DNA of 35,199 nt from Verrucomicrobiota bacterium (GTDB lineage: Bacteria > Verrucomicrobiota > Verrucomicrobiia > Chthoniobacterales > UBA10450): NCBI GenBank assembly GCA_003219415.1, contig QHOS01000031.1:1-35199 (forward strand), written 5' to 3'. This document shows positions 7,124-14,008 of this stretch, in pieces; the stretch's first letter is position 1; each line of letters opens with the position of its first letter. The notes beneath the pieces were generated by a model, which was given only the letters and a program-made list of their open reading frames with translations, had not been told where the DNA came from and did not search any database. The position numbers were made by a program, and so were the translations under genes.

Positions 7124-7192
7124 GGTCTCCCCAAAGAGGGACCGCAGAGCGCCTCTCGGGCGTTGTTTGAAAATCACACATTTACCCAGTAG
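7124..7192 (+). promoter_or_regulatory. Two-hairpin leader element, copy B (sigma factor leader)
   Basis: Hairpin 1 is GGTC, bulged T, CC, seven-base loop, GG-GACC (7124-7143). Hairpin 2 is CGCCT, loop ctc, GGGCG (7150-7162). The AAAATC box is at 7170-7175. The box starts 57 nt before the ATG (7227) of the sigma-70-type gene. The pairing matches copy A with different bases, which is what selection on RNA structure would leave. No T-run follows hairpin 2, so it is not a plain terminator of the preceding gene. Confidence 0.7.
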
Positions 7193-7226
7193 CGGCGGAT
7201 TCGCTCCAGCCACTACAGTTGCAGGC

Positions 7227-8075
7227 ATGAACGAAAGCAATGCGGTGCTCAACAGATATTTGCTGGAGATCGGACGAATGCCTCTTCTGTCCCCCGATCA
7301 AGAGACCGAACTCGGGCGGCGAATCCAAGACGGTGACGCGGCAGCGCGCGAGCGGATGATCAACGCAAACCTGCGGCTCGTTGTAACCATCGCACGCGAT
7401 TACATCAATCTCGGTCTGCCCCTGGTTGACCTGATTTCGGAAGGAAACATCGGATTAATGGAAGCAGTCGATCGATTCGACCCGGAAAAAGGCGTCAAGC
7501 TAAGCACCTATGCGATTTGGTGGATCAAGCGGGCGATCAAAAACGCACTTGCCAATCAGAGCAAAACGATCCGATTGCCGGCGAAAACGATCGAGAAAAT
7601 TAGTAGAATGCGTCGCGTTTCAGCGCAAATGGGCAACGAGCTCGGTCGCGAACCGACTGAGGGCGAACTCGGTGAAGAGCTGGGGATTGCCACTGAAAAA
7701 GTGGCGCGACTGAGAAGTATTGGCCTGCGTCCCGAATCGCTTGACGCGCCTGTTGGCGACGATGAAGCGACCGAACTTGGCGAAAAAGTTCCAGATGAAC
7801 AAGCGCAAACTCCTTTCGAATCACTGCGCGAGAAGGATTTCTCGGACCAGATCAATCGGGTTCTCAAAAACCTCAACAAACGCGACGCAACGATCATCGC
7901 AGAGCGTTTCGGGCTAAACGGCACGACAGCAAAACCGCTTGAACAGGTTGCCGAGATAGTCGGGGTAACGCGCGAACGCGTTCGGCAGTTGGAACTAATC
8001 GCACTCGCGAAATTGCGTCGCGCCTTCAAGAAGCATCTCGGCGCTCTGGAATCTGAAGTTTTCGTAGCAGCCTAG
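7227..8075 (+). CDS. RNA polymerase sigma factor, sigma-70 group 2 type
   Basis: 282 aa. It has region 1.2 (NRYLLEIGRMPLLSPDQE, residues 9-26). Region 2 follows with NLRLVV, the core-binding DLISEGNIGLMEAVDRFD and the -10-binding FDPEKGVKLSTYAIWWIKRAI (to about 105). Region 3 is about residues 115-190. Region 4.2 is a helix-turn-helix, PLEQVAEIVGVTRERVRQLE (about 237-256). It lacks the long acidic region 1.1 of a housekeeping RpoD, so it is more likely an RpoS/RpoH-like or other group 2 alternative factor; which one cannot be told here. The ATG at 7227 is chosen because family alignment starts there; the open frame continues upstream through the leader element. The structured leader suggests post-transcriptional control. 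Confidence 0.92.
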   Translation: MNESNAVLNRYLLEIGRMPLLSPDQETELGRRIQDGDAAARERMINANLRLVVTIARDYINLGLPLVDLISEGNIGLMEAVDRFDPEKGVKLSTYAIWWIKRAIKNALANQSKTIRLPAKTIEKISRMRRVSAQMGNELGREPTEGELGEELGIATEKVARLRSIGLRPESLDAPVGDDEATELGEKVPDEQAQTPFESLREKDFSDQINRVLKNLNKRDATIIAERFGLNGTTAKPLEQVAEIVGVTRERVRQLELIALAKLRRAFKKHLGALESEVFVAA

Positions 8076-8235
8076 CGAGCAGACACGAAATGGCAAAGAG
8101 CCAGCCTGATCGGTGAAGTCCAAGCCGCGGGTTTTCCTTGAGCGCCGTCGCAAGAGTGTAAGTCTGACCGCCAGTCTACCGAGGCTCTTGCTGCGAAATC
8201 ATCGACTGTGCTCGGATTTGTGCTAGAACGAACCA
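8076..8235. other. Spacer between sigma factor gene and tRNA
   Basis: No gene is seen. It should contain the tRNA promoter, but no clear -35/-10 pair stands out by eye. Confidence 0.3.
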
Positions 8236-8317
8236 GCCAGGGTGGCGAAATTGGCAGACGCGCCAGACTTAGGATCTGGTGGAGAAATCCTTAGGGGTTC
8301 GAGTCCCCTCCCTGGCA
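8236..8317 (+). tRNA. tRNA-Leu (anticodon UAG)
   Basis: The acceptor stem GCCAGGG pairs with CCCTGGC, with discriminator A at 8317. The D arm contains the class-typical GGCGAAATTGGCAGACGC. The anticodon stem is CCAGA/TCTGG around the loop CTTAGGA, which gives anticodon TAG for CUA codons. A long variable arm (TGGAGAAATCCTTA region) marks a class II tRNA, as expected for Leu. The T arm has GGTTCGAGTCC. CCA is not encoded. Confidence 0.97.
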
Positions 8318-8352
8318 CTCACCGTAAAAGCAAACGCTCAACGCTCAACCTC

Positions 8353-8401
8353 CAACTCTCAACGCCCAATTCAGACGCCGTTAGTTGGACGTTGGGAGTT
8401 G
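8353..8401. repeat. Imperfect inverted repeat after the tRNA gene
   Basis: The arm at 8353-8369 (CAACTCTCAACGCCCAA) pairs with 8385-8401 (TTGGACGTTGGGAGTTG) with 15 of 17 matches and a 15-nt loop. The left flank also holds CTCAACG/CTCAACC short tandem units (8338-8350). There is no T-run. It could act as a tRNA transcript end or be a dispersed palindromic repeat. Confidence 0.6.
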
Positions 8402-8425
8402 AGCGGTCGACGTTTAAATCGCGTG

Positions 8426-9115
8426 TCATAGCACAAGCCACTTCAGTTCGCGGGAATGTTTCCTGGTTTCCCATAGACGGATTCCGCCTAGAAACGCATT
8501 CTCATTTTGCCCGCGTTCCGTTCCTGCCGGCAAGCGACTCAAACGGTGCACGAGACCGCCACCAAGAACGGCGTAATCGGCAATGAAAGATTTTCTTAAC
8601 TGAGCGACCGCGTAAGCTACTTCGCGCTTCCATTTTTTTTCGCCTAACAGCGCCAGGCCTGGGATACCAAGGTAATCTTCAATGATGTGCCCATGGCGAT
8701 ACGGTAAGTCGCCAAGCTCAAGCGGCATCAAAGTCTTGTCCCACACCAACGCGGACCCCAGGCCGGTGCCGAGCCCCAGAAAGAGCATGCGTCCACCGCG
8801 ATAACTGCCGAGCGCCTGCAGGGCAGCATCGTTGATAACACGCACGGGGATGCCCAGCGCTCTGGCAAAATCGAAACCAACCCATCCCTTGGCCAAATGC
8901 TTCGGATCTTTGGCGATTCGTCCCCTGCGCACCGGCGCCGGGAAACCGATGGAGGCGTAGTCGAACTTCCATCCGCGCGCGGTTTCCTTGAGTTTGGCAA
9001 CCAGTTGTTGTGGTTTGAGTCGCGGACCGGAAGGAAATTCACGCTCATCGCGAGAGGACCTCAGCAGTTTTACGTGTGTGCCTCCGACGTCGACGACCAG
9101 AACTTTTCTCTTCAT
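8426..9115 (-). CDS. ROK-family sugar kinase, polyphosphate-glucokinase-like
   Basis: 229 aa from the ATG whose complement is at 9113-9115; the open frame upstream overlaps the neighbour. Residues 1-18 hold the phosphate-1 loop of the actin-type ATPase fold (VVDVGGTHVKLL). VINDAALQALGSY supplies the catalytic Asp region (N-D-A), and FLGLGTGLGSALVW the phosphate-2 loop. This last segment and the following L-E-L-G-D resemble polyphosphate glucokinases (PPGK) more than ordinary ROK glucokinases, but the C-terminus is short and the zinc-binding Cys motif of regulatory ROK proteins is absent. Probable reaction: phosphorylation of glucose or a related sugar with ATP or polyphosphate. It is last in a three-gene minus-strand run, 25 bp after the DUF4388 gene. 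Confidence 0.85.
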   Translation of the reverse strand: MKRKVLVVDVGGTHVKLLRSSRDEREFPSGPRLKPQQLVAKLKETARGWKFDYASIGFPAPVRRGRIAKDPKHLAKGWVGFDFARALGIPVRVINDAALQALGSYRGGRMLFLGLGTGLGSALVWDKTLMPLELGDLPYRHGHIIEDYLGIPGLALLGEKKWKREVAYAVAQLRKSFIADYAVLGGGLVHRLSRLPAGTERGQNENAFLGGIRLWETRKHSRELKWLVL

Positions 9116-9140
9116 GGCCCCCCGGGCGCGTTCGGGAGTA

Positions 9141-10175
9141 TTAGCGATCGCGTCGCGCCGTTCGCCCAAAACGCTGGAAGATGCTCTGCTGTTCTGGTTT
9201 GGCTGCCGTGCTGGCTGGCCAGCATTCCACTATCTCAAGAGCGACAAAGCTGAAGAGCATCTGTCGCGCAGATTTCAAATCGAGTCGTAGATTCTTCGCA
9301 ATTTGCTGCACCGAGCGAGCTCCATTGAATTGCGACGCGAACTGCGCCTCATCAGGAGTCAACTTCAACTTTTGGACACGCTCGAAGCCGTCTCTTGTAT
9401 AAGCCGGAATCGACGCTGGTTCGAAATGGGCCGTCTCATCGATATGCTCAACAAGGCGCAACGTTTCCAAGGCCCAGTCGCGAACGTTCGGCTCCCCGGG
9501 CACATCCGCAGCATCCGCTAACAGATTGGCCTTCTTTTCAAACATGATCCATACCCTTGGCGCCACCCAAAGTTGCGAGAAAAGCTTTTGCCCAAATTGC
9601 TGCATCTGTTCCATTGCTGCCTCGCGGCCCATCGATTCCTCGCGGGCAAGGGTAAGAAAGAATGGTGTTCCAGTCTCTCTCTGTTGATCGCGCGCCCTGG
9701 CCAGCACCACGACATCGAGATCGCCAAGAAGCGCTGGCGTCTCGGGACAATAGAGCTCCGGGTCCCTGGTGGTAACAAAGATGATCTCGCCATCACGCGC
9801 CAAAAGGTCGATTGGTTCCTGCTCCCAAAATGATCGCAGCAAGCCTGTGAGCTTCTCCCTTGAGATCGCTTGCAGGGCGCGGTTTAATGGAAAGAGCGTC
9901 GTGTGACCGCAGAAATAAACATCGGCGGTGCGGGGCTCGTTTGAAGTGGTAACGTTTTCGCTCGGAGCGGCCGTGGCGGGTTCTGCCCAATCGGCAGTTT
10001 GTTGCGACATGCTCCACCAATCCTCGGACTGCGCAGGTTCCGCATCGGTAGCAGCGTCTTGTGCCGGGGTATCCGCTTGCGGGACGTCGGAATCTTCCGT
10101 TTGGTCTCGCTCTTCGCTATTCGAAGACTCGATTTCAGCTTCTATCGATTTGGGTTCGCCGGATGATTTCCGCAT
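9141..10175 (-). CDS. DUF4388-domain protein
   Basis: 344 aa. A low-complexity acidic N-terminus (residues 1-80, rich in Glu/Ser/Asp/Gln) precedes a DUF4388 core: about residues 95-150 hold LNRALQAISREKLTGLLR, then D-L-L-A-R-D-G-E-I-I-F-V and so on, the pattern of a module that senses or scaffolds in signalling proteins. The C-terminal 90 residues are helical and contain LTPDEAQFASQFNG with ARSVQQIAKNLRLDL, reminiscent of a winged-helix or PatZyme-type effector module. DUF4388 proteins often occur with type IV pilus or two-component regulators, but none is nearby. AGAGGTG stands about 5 nt before the ATG. It may be co-transcribed with the acyl-CoA-synthetase-like gene upstream (54-bp gap). 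Confidence 0.8.
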   Translation of the reverse strand: MRKSSGEPKSIEAEIESSNSEERDQTEDSDVPQADTPAQDAATDAEPAQSEDWWSMSQQTADWAEPATAAPSENVTTSNEPRTADVYFCGHTTLFPLNRALQAISREKLTGLLRSFWEQEPIDLLARDGEIIFVTTRDPELYCPETPALLGDLDVVVLARARDQQRETGTPFFLTLAREESMGREAAMEQMQQFGQKLFSQLWVAPRVWIMFEKKANLLADAADVPGEPNVRDWALETLRLVEHIDETAHFEPASIPAYTRDGFERVQKLKLTPDEAQFASQFNGARSVQQIAKNLRLDLKSARQMLFSFVALEIVECWPASTAAKPEQQSIFQRFGRTARRDR

Positions 10176-10229
10176 AATACACCTCTCGTTCTAAGCAAAT
10201 CCCATGTAAAGGCTTTATCAAGGACCCAA

Positions 10230-11654
10230 TCATGGCAATGGCGGTGTCTTGTGTCTCGTTGAGAACCGTCGCGAGAGCTCGCGACGGCTGATTTTTCCTC
10301 GCTCATTCGCAGGGAGTGCGTCCACGACGAAGATCCGCTTCGGCACCTGCCAGCTGCTTAGCGCGCCACGGCAAAACTGCAGGAGATCGGTCTCGCTTAC
10401 GTCTGCCGCAGCCACCACGCAGGCCGCTACTTCTTCATTGCGTAACACCGATTCTCGACCGAAGACGACTGCCTGTCGCACGCCGGGGAAGCGCAGCAAA
10501 TGCGCTTCCACTTCTGCGGGGTTCACCTTTTTACCTACGACGTTGATTACGTCGGAGATCCGACCGACGATTTTGAACCCGGAACCGGCACGCGTCAGTA
10601 AGTCGTCAGGAACAAAAATTCCATTGCCCAATTTTTCTTCATCTGGCTCTGGGAAATAGCCATCGCCTACAGCACCGCTGCGCACGTGAATCTGACTCGC
10701 TGACCCCTGTGGATCTACGAGTTTGAGGTTGACGTCGTTCATCGCTTCGCCAACGAACCCTTCGTCCCGGTTTGCTGCCCGTGGATCGTAGCAAATCCCG
10801 CCACATTCGGACGCACCGTAAAATGAGTGGATTGGCAGATTAAACTTTTTCTGAAATCTCTTCGCGGTTGCGAGCGGGAGAGGGGCGCCGGCTGAAATAC
10901 AGAGCTTAAGCTTTGGCAGCTTGGGAACATGTTCCATTTCACAAAATGCCTGATAGAAGACGGGCATCCCTGGGAAAACTGTCGCGTTGCTGCGGGCAAG
11001 ATCCTCGAGGATGGCGCGCGGCGTTCTGTCACGACTGATGACCATAGGCACACCGCGCGCAATCAGCGGCGTCAGGAGATTGCTGAAACCGTAGGAGTGC
11101 GAGACTGGGACGACGCCGAAATTCAGATCAATATCGGAAATCCCCATCGTGTCGCAAATCTGATTGCAATCGGCCAATAGCTGTTTGCTACGAAAGCGGA
11201 TTGCGCGGGGCGTGGCTGTTGTACCGGAGGTAAGCTTCAGGAGATTCGGCGGATTCCCGCGCCAATCTGGGGTGCAGTCGGCTATCCCCAGTTGAATGAT
11301 CTCCTCTGGTGAGTCTCCGCTGGGGACAGCGGACACTACAGCCTTAGCCTTGCAAATTTCTAATGCCTCGCCGCGTTGACGTTCGCTCATCGACTGTTCC
11401 AGAGGGAGAACAACCAAATGCCTGCGCAAGCAACCGATCAAAATTGATGGCCAATCTTCATGATTACCGATCTGGACTGCGACAACGCTGCCTTCGTGGA
11501 AAACGTCGATCCTTCGCATCAAGTTGCGAGCGCGTTGTTCAATGTCGCCAAATGTTCGGAGCACCTCGCCGCTGGTCGCAAAAATAGCTGGCCTATCCCG
11601 CTTTCGCGCGAGCGTTTTCTCCCAGTCTTGCAGCAATGGATCGGAAGATTTCAT
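10230..11654 (-). CDS. Acyl-CoA synthetase / AMP-dependent ligase (ANL superfamily)
   Basis: 474 aa from the ATG whose complement is at 11652-11654. Motif A3 (phosphate loop) is LLKLTSGTTATPRAI, slightly off the usual S-G-T-T-G-x-P-K. A5 is YGASECGGI. The hinge and A8 are GRISDVINVVGKKVNPAEVE. A10 is NERGKISRREL, with the catalytic lysine in place. The reaction is adenylation of a carboxylate followed by thioester formation, probably with CoA. The protein is shorter than typical fatty-acyl-CoA ligases, and the N-terminal domain is reduced. The substrate is unknown. A TGD-type A7 motif is not obvious (DDLLTRAGSGFKIVGR replaces it). First of the three minus-strand genes and divergent from rpmE, whose ATG is 51 bp away. 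Confidence 0.87.
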   Translation of the reverse strand: MKSSDPLLQDWEKTLARKRDRPAIFATSGEVLRTFGDIEQRARNLMRRIDVFHEGSVVAVQIGNHEDWPSILIGCLRRHLVVLPLEQSMSERQRGEALEICKAKAVVSAVPSGDSPEEIIQLGIADCTPDWRGNPPNLLKLTSGTTATPRAIRFRSKQLLADCNQICDTMGISDIDLNFGVVPVSHSYGFSNLLTPLIARGVPMVISRDRTPRAILEDLARSNATVFPGMPVFYQAFCEMEHVPKLPKLKLCISAGAPLPLATAKRFQKKFNLPIHSFYGASECGGICYDPRAANRDEGFVGEAMNDVNLKLVDPQGSASQIHVRSGAVGDGYFPEPDEEKLGNGIFVPDDLLTRAGSGFKIVGRISDVINVVGKKVNPAEVEAHLLRFPGVRQAVVFGRESVLRNEEVAACVVAAADVSETDLLQFCRGALSSWQVPKRIFVVDALPANERGKISRRELSRRFSTRHKTPPLP

Positions 11655-11704
11655 CGCTTGCGCAGAGCTCGTTGCGCGAGTAAATTCCGCGCTCCTTTCC
11701 AAAG

Positions 11705-11932
11705 ATGAAAACCGGTATTCATCCAGAGTATTACGACACCGATATGGTGTGCGCATGCGGTGCGGTATATCATACTCGCTCCACGCGCCGCGATATTAAG
11801 ATCGGTATTTGCGCCGCTTGTCATCCCTTTTTCACCGGCGAGCAGAAGTTCGTGGATACAGCCGGGCGCGTCGAGAAATTTGCCCGGCGTTACGGCAGCA
11901 CCAAAGCTGCGCGGGCTGAAAAGAAAGCTTAG
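11705..11932 (+). CDS. rpmE: 50S ribosomal protein bL31, zinc-binding form
   Basis: 75 aa. The four cysteine ligands are in place: Cys16 and Cys18 (VCACG) and Cys36 and Cys39 ([13 protein letters not shown]). It is therefore the C+ form, not the zinc-free paralogue. The C-terminal [11 protein letters not shown] is the family block that contacts the 30S-50S bridge. It is followed by prfA, as in many bacterial genomes, with a hairpin-rich spacer between. Confidence 0.97.
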   Translation: MKTGIHPEYYDTDMVCACGAVYHTRSTRRDIKIGICAACHPFFTGEQKFVDTAGRVEKFARRYGSTKAARAEKKA

Positions 11933-11945
11933 CTGAGCTGTAGCT

Positions 11946-11990
11946 GGGGCCGACGGCCCCGGCTGTACCGAACCCCGAATGCTTTCGGGG
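11946..11990 (+). terminator. Two hairpins between rpmE and prfA
   Basis: GGGGCC, loop gac, GGCCCC (11946-11960) and CCCCGAA, loop tgct, TTCGGGG (11973-11990). The second ends 8 nt before the prfA ATG, where a ribosome binding site would normally lie. No T-run follows. They could attenuate transcription or limit prfA translation. TAGCTGGGGCCGACGGCCCC also resembles the dispersed GTAGCCG-type palindromes. Confidence 0.45.
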
Positions 11991-11998
11991 CTATAGAT

Positions 11999-13084
11999 AT
12001 GGACTTTAACTCCCTAATTCAACTCAAACGCGAACGCTTCGTTCAACTTGAGCGCGATATTGCCGACCCGGCGCTTTTTTCTAATCGTCAGCGCGCCAAG
12101 GAAATTATGCGCGAGCACGCGAGCATTAAACAACTGCTGGCCAAATGGGATGAGCTCGGGACCGCGCGTAAGCAATTGGACGACAATCGGGAGCTGGCAA
12201 TGTCAGGCGACGTTGAAATCGCCGCGATCGCTGATGACGAGATTCCGGACCTCGAAAAACGAGTGGCCGATCTTGAACGCGAAGTTCAGATTGCGTTGCT
12301 GCCGCCGGACGAAAATGAAGACCGCGATGCGATCGTGGAAATCCGAGCCGGAACGGGCGGAAGTGAAGCGGCCATTTTCGCGGCTGATCTTTACCGGATG
12401 TACCATCGCTATGCGGAATCTGCCGGCCTAAAAACCGAGGACCTCGAATCGAGTCCGTCGGAGCTCGGTGGATTTAAGGAAGCGATTTTCCGCGTTTCGG
12501 GAGAATCAGTTTTTCGAAAACTGCGTTACGAAAGCGGCGTTCACCGGGTGCAACGCGTACCTGCGACCGAGGCGCAGGGTCGCATTCATACATCGACTGC
12601 GACGGTCGCGGTGTTGCCTGAGGCGGAAGATGTAGATCTTGAATTGAAACCGGAAGATTTGCGAATTGAAGTCTCCCGCTCCGGCGGACCGGGTGGGCAA
12701 GGCGTGAACACAACCGATTCGGCTGTGCAAGTATTGCACATTCCGACAGGCACAATCGTGCGTTGTCAGGATGGTCGCAGTCAGATCAAAAACAAGGAAC
12801 GAGCGCTTTCGATCTTACGCGCTCGCTTGCTGGAGCGAAAGCAGCGCGAGGAAGCCGAAAAATACAGCGCGCAGCGCCGCGGCCAGATCGGCACTGGTGG
12901 GCGAGAAGAAAAAATTCGCACTTACAACTTTCCACAGAATCGCGTCACCGATCATCGCATCGGTCTGACGCTTCATAATCTTGATCGCGTGATTGACGGC
13001 GATCTCGACGAATTGATCAGCGCGTTGCAAGCCGCGGATGTAGCGGAACGCTTGAAAGACTCAGCGGTGGCGGCTGGCGCTTAA
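11999..13084 (+). CDS. prfA: Peptide chain release factor 1
   Basis: 361 aa, family-typical length. Reads UAA and UAG stop codons. The stop-codon tripeptide is PAT (residues 188-190, in RVPATEAQGR), which marks RF1 rather than RF2 (SPF). The catalytic GGQ is at 232-234 (SGGPGGQGVNTTDSA). Its glutamine is the target of the methyltransferase PrmC, which is encoded by the next gene. The ATG at 11999 has no clear purine-rich site; a strong hairpin occupies the space. Confidence 0.98.
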   Translation: MDFNSLIQLKRERFVQLERDIADPALFSNRQRAKEIMREHASIKQLLAKWDELGTARKQLDDNRELAMSGDVEIAAIADDEIPDLEKRVADLEREVQIALLPPDENEDRDAIVEIRAGTGGSEAAIFAADLYRMYHRYAESAGLKTEDLESSPSELGGFKEAIFRVSGESVFRKLRYESGVHRVQRVPATEAQGRIHTSTATVAVLPEAEDVDLELKPEDLRIEVSRSGGPGGQGVNTTDSAVQVLHIPTGTIVRCQDGRSQIKNKERALSILRARLLERKQREEAEKYSAQRRGQIGTGGREEKIRTYNFPQNRVTDHRIGLTLHNLDRVIDGDLDELISALQAADVAERLKDSAVAAGA

Positions 13085-13132
13085 TCGCTTGACCGGCTTG
13101 AAACTTATTAACACCGCTCGATCGGCTATTTG

Positions 13133-13161
13133 GAGATTCTTCGACTTCGCTCGGAATGACA
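13133..13161. repeat. Short dispersed repeat, TGTCATTCCGAGC family
   Basis: Between prfA and prmC. Its complement reads TGTCATTCCGAGCGAAG and continues to AATCTC. Related copies lie at 23941, 24001 (inverted) and 30413. Such short elements are common between genes of soil bacteria. Confidence 0.6.
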
Positions 13162-13171
13162 CCGAACGCGT

Positions 13172-14008
13172 ATGACTGTTCTGGAAGTGTTACAAGCCAC
13201 AACTGCGTTTTTTAAAAAACATGACATTGAGAATCCGCGACTGAATGCGGAACACTTGTTGGCGCATGTTCTTGGGCGGAAACGAATAGAGCTTTATCTG
13301 GATTTCGAGCGGAAGTTAACTGAAACAGAACTCGGTCCATTGCGCGAACTGGTGAAGCGTCGCAGCGAAGGCGAGCCTCTTCAGCATCTTCTCGGCACCG
13401 TAGAATTTTGCGGACAGGTTTTTCTTTGTGACAAACGCGCCATGGTTCCGCGGCCGGAGACGGAAGAACTCGTCGAGTTGTTAAAATCCGAAATCCAAGA
13501 TCCAAAATCCGAGATTTTGGATGTTGGTACTGGCAGCGGTGTGATCGCGCTCAGTCTCGCTGCGGAATTTCCTGAGGCACGGATTCTCGCCGTTGATGTT
13601 TCGGATGATGCGCTCGCGCTCGCGCAAGAAAACGCCATCAGGCTTGACTTGAGCGACCGCGTCCAGTTTCTGAAAAGTCGTTTGCTCGAAACCATCGCGG
13701 GACCTTTCGATCTAATTGTCGCGAATCTTCCTTACATCTCAACGCAAGACCGGCGAACTCTTTCGCGCGAAGTGTTGCGTGATCCGGAAATTGCTCTGTT
13801 CGCCGGTCCGCGGGGCGATGAGCTGGTGCGTGAGCTGATTAATCGATCCCCAACCCGACTCCGGCCCGGTGGAATGTTGGCTCTGGAAATAGGCCTCGGC
13901 CAGAGAGATGCGCTTCTTTCGGCTCTGGCGGAAAAAAATTACCGCGACATTTGTTCGAAGAACGATTATAACGGCGTGACACGATTCCTTTTTGCCAGGT
14001 ATGGATAA
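13172..14008 (+). CDS. prmC: Peptide chain release factor N5-glutamine methyltransferase
   Basis: 278 aa. The N-terminal helical domain (residues 1-90) that grips the release factor is followed by the SAM-binding Rossmann domain. Motif I is ILDVGTGSGVIALSLA, the acidic loop is ILAVDVSDDALA, and the catalytic signature reads NLPY (IVANLPYIS) where most PrmC proteins have NPPY; the variant is known in this fold. PRPETEELVE is the usual block before motif I. It methylates the GGQ glutamine of the prfA product encoded just upstream. Between the two domains a short repeat (13483-13522) has been absorbed in frame. The stop overlaps the murA start by 8 bp, so the two are translationally coupled. Confidence 0.96.
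   Translation: MTVLEVLQATTAFFKKHDIENPRLNAEHLLAHVLGRKRIELYLDFERKLTETELGPLRELVKRRSEGEPLQHLLGTVEFCGQVFLCDKRAMVPRPETEELVELLKSEIQDPKSEILDVGTGSGVIALSLAAEFPEARILAVDVSDDALALAQENAIRLDLSDRVQFLKSRLLETIAGPFDLIVANLPYISTQDRRTLSREVLRDPEIALFAGPRGDELVRELINRSPTRLRPGGMLALEIGLGQRDALLSALAEKNYRDICSKNDYNGVTRFLFARYG
13483..13522 (+). repeat. AAATCC-type short repeat within prmC, with a perfect 10-bp inverted repeat
   Basis: Units AAAATCCG, AAATCCAAGATCC and AAAATCCGAG follow each other. ATCCAAAATC (13500-13509) and GATTTTGGAT (13513-13522) are perfect inverted copies with a 3-nt loop. It encodes LKSEIQDPKSEILD, the linker just before motif I. Confidence 0.65.

Noticed and set aside
8242-8586. Open frame starting MAKLADAPDLGSGG
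   Set aside because: This is the known translation shadow of a tRNA-Leu gene and runs into a palindromic repeat.
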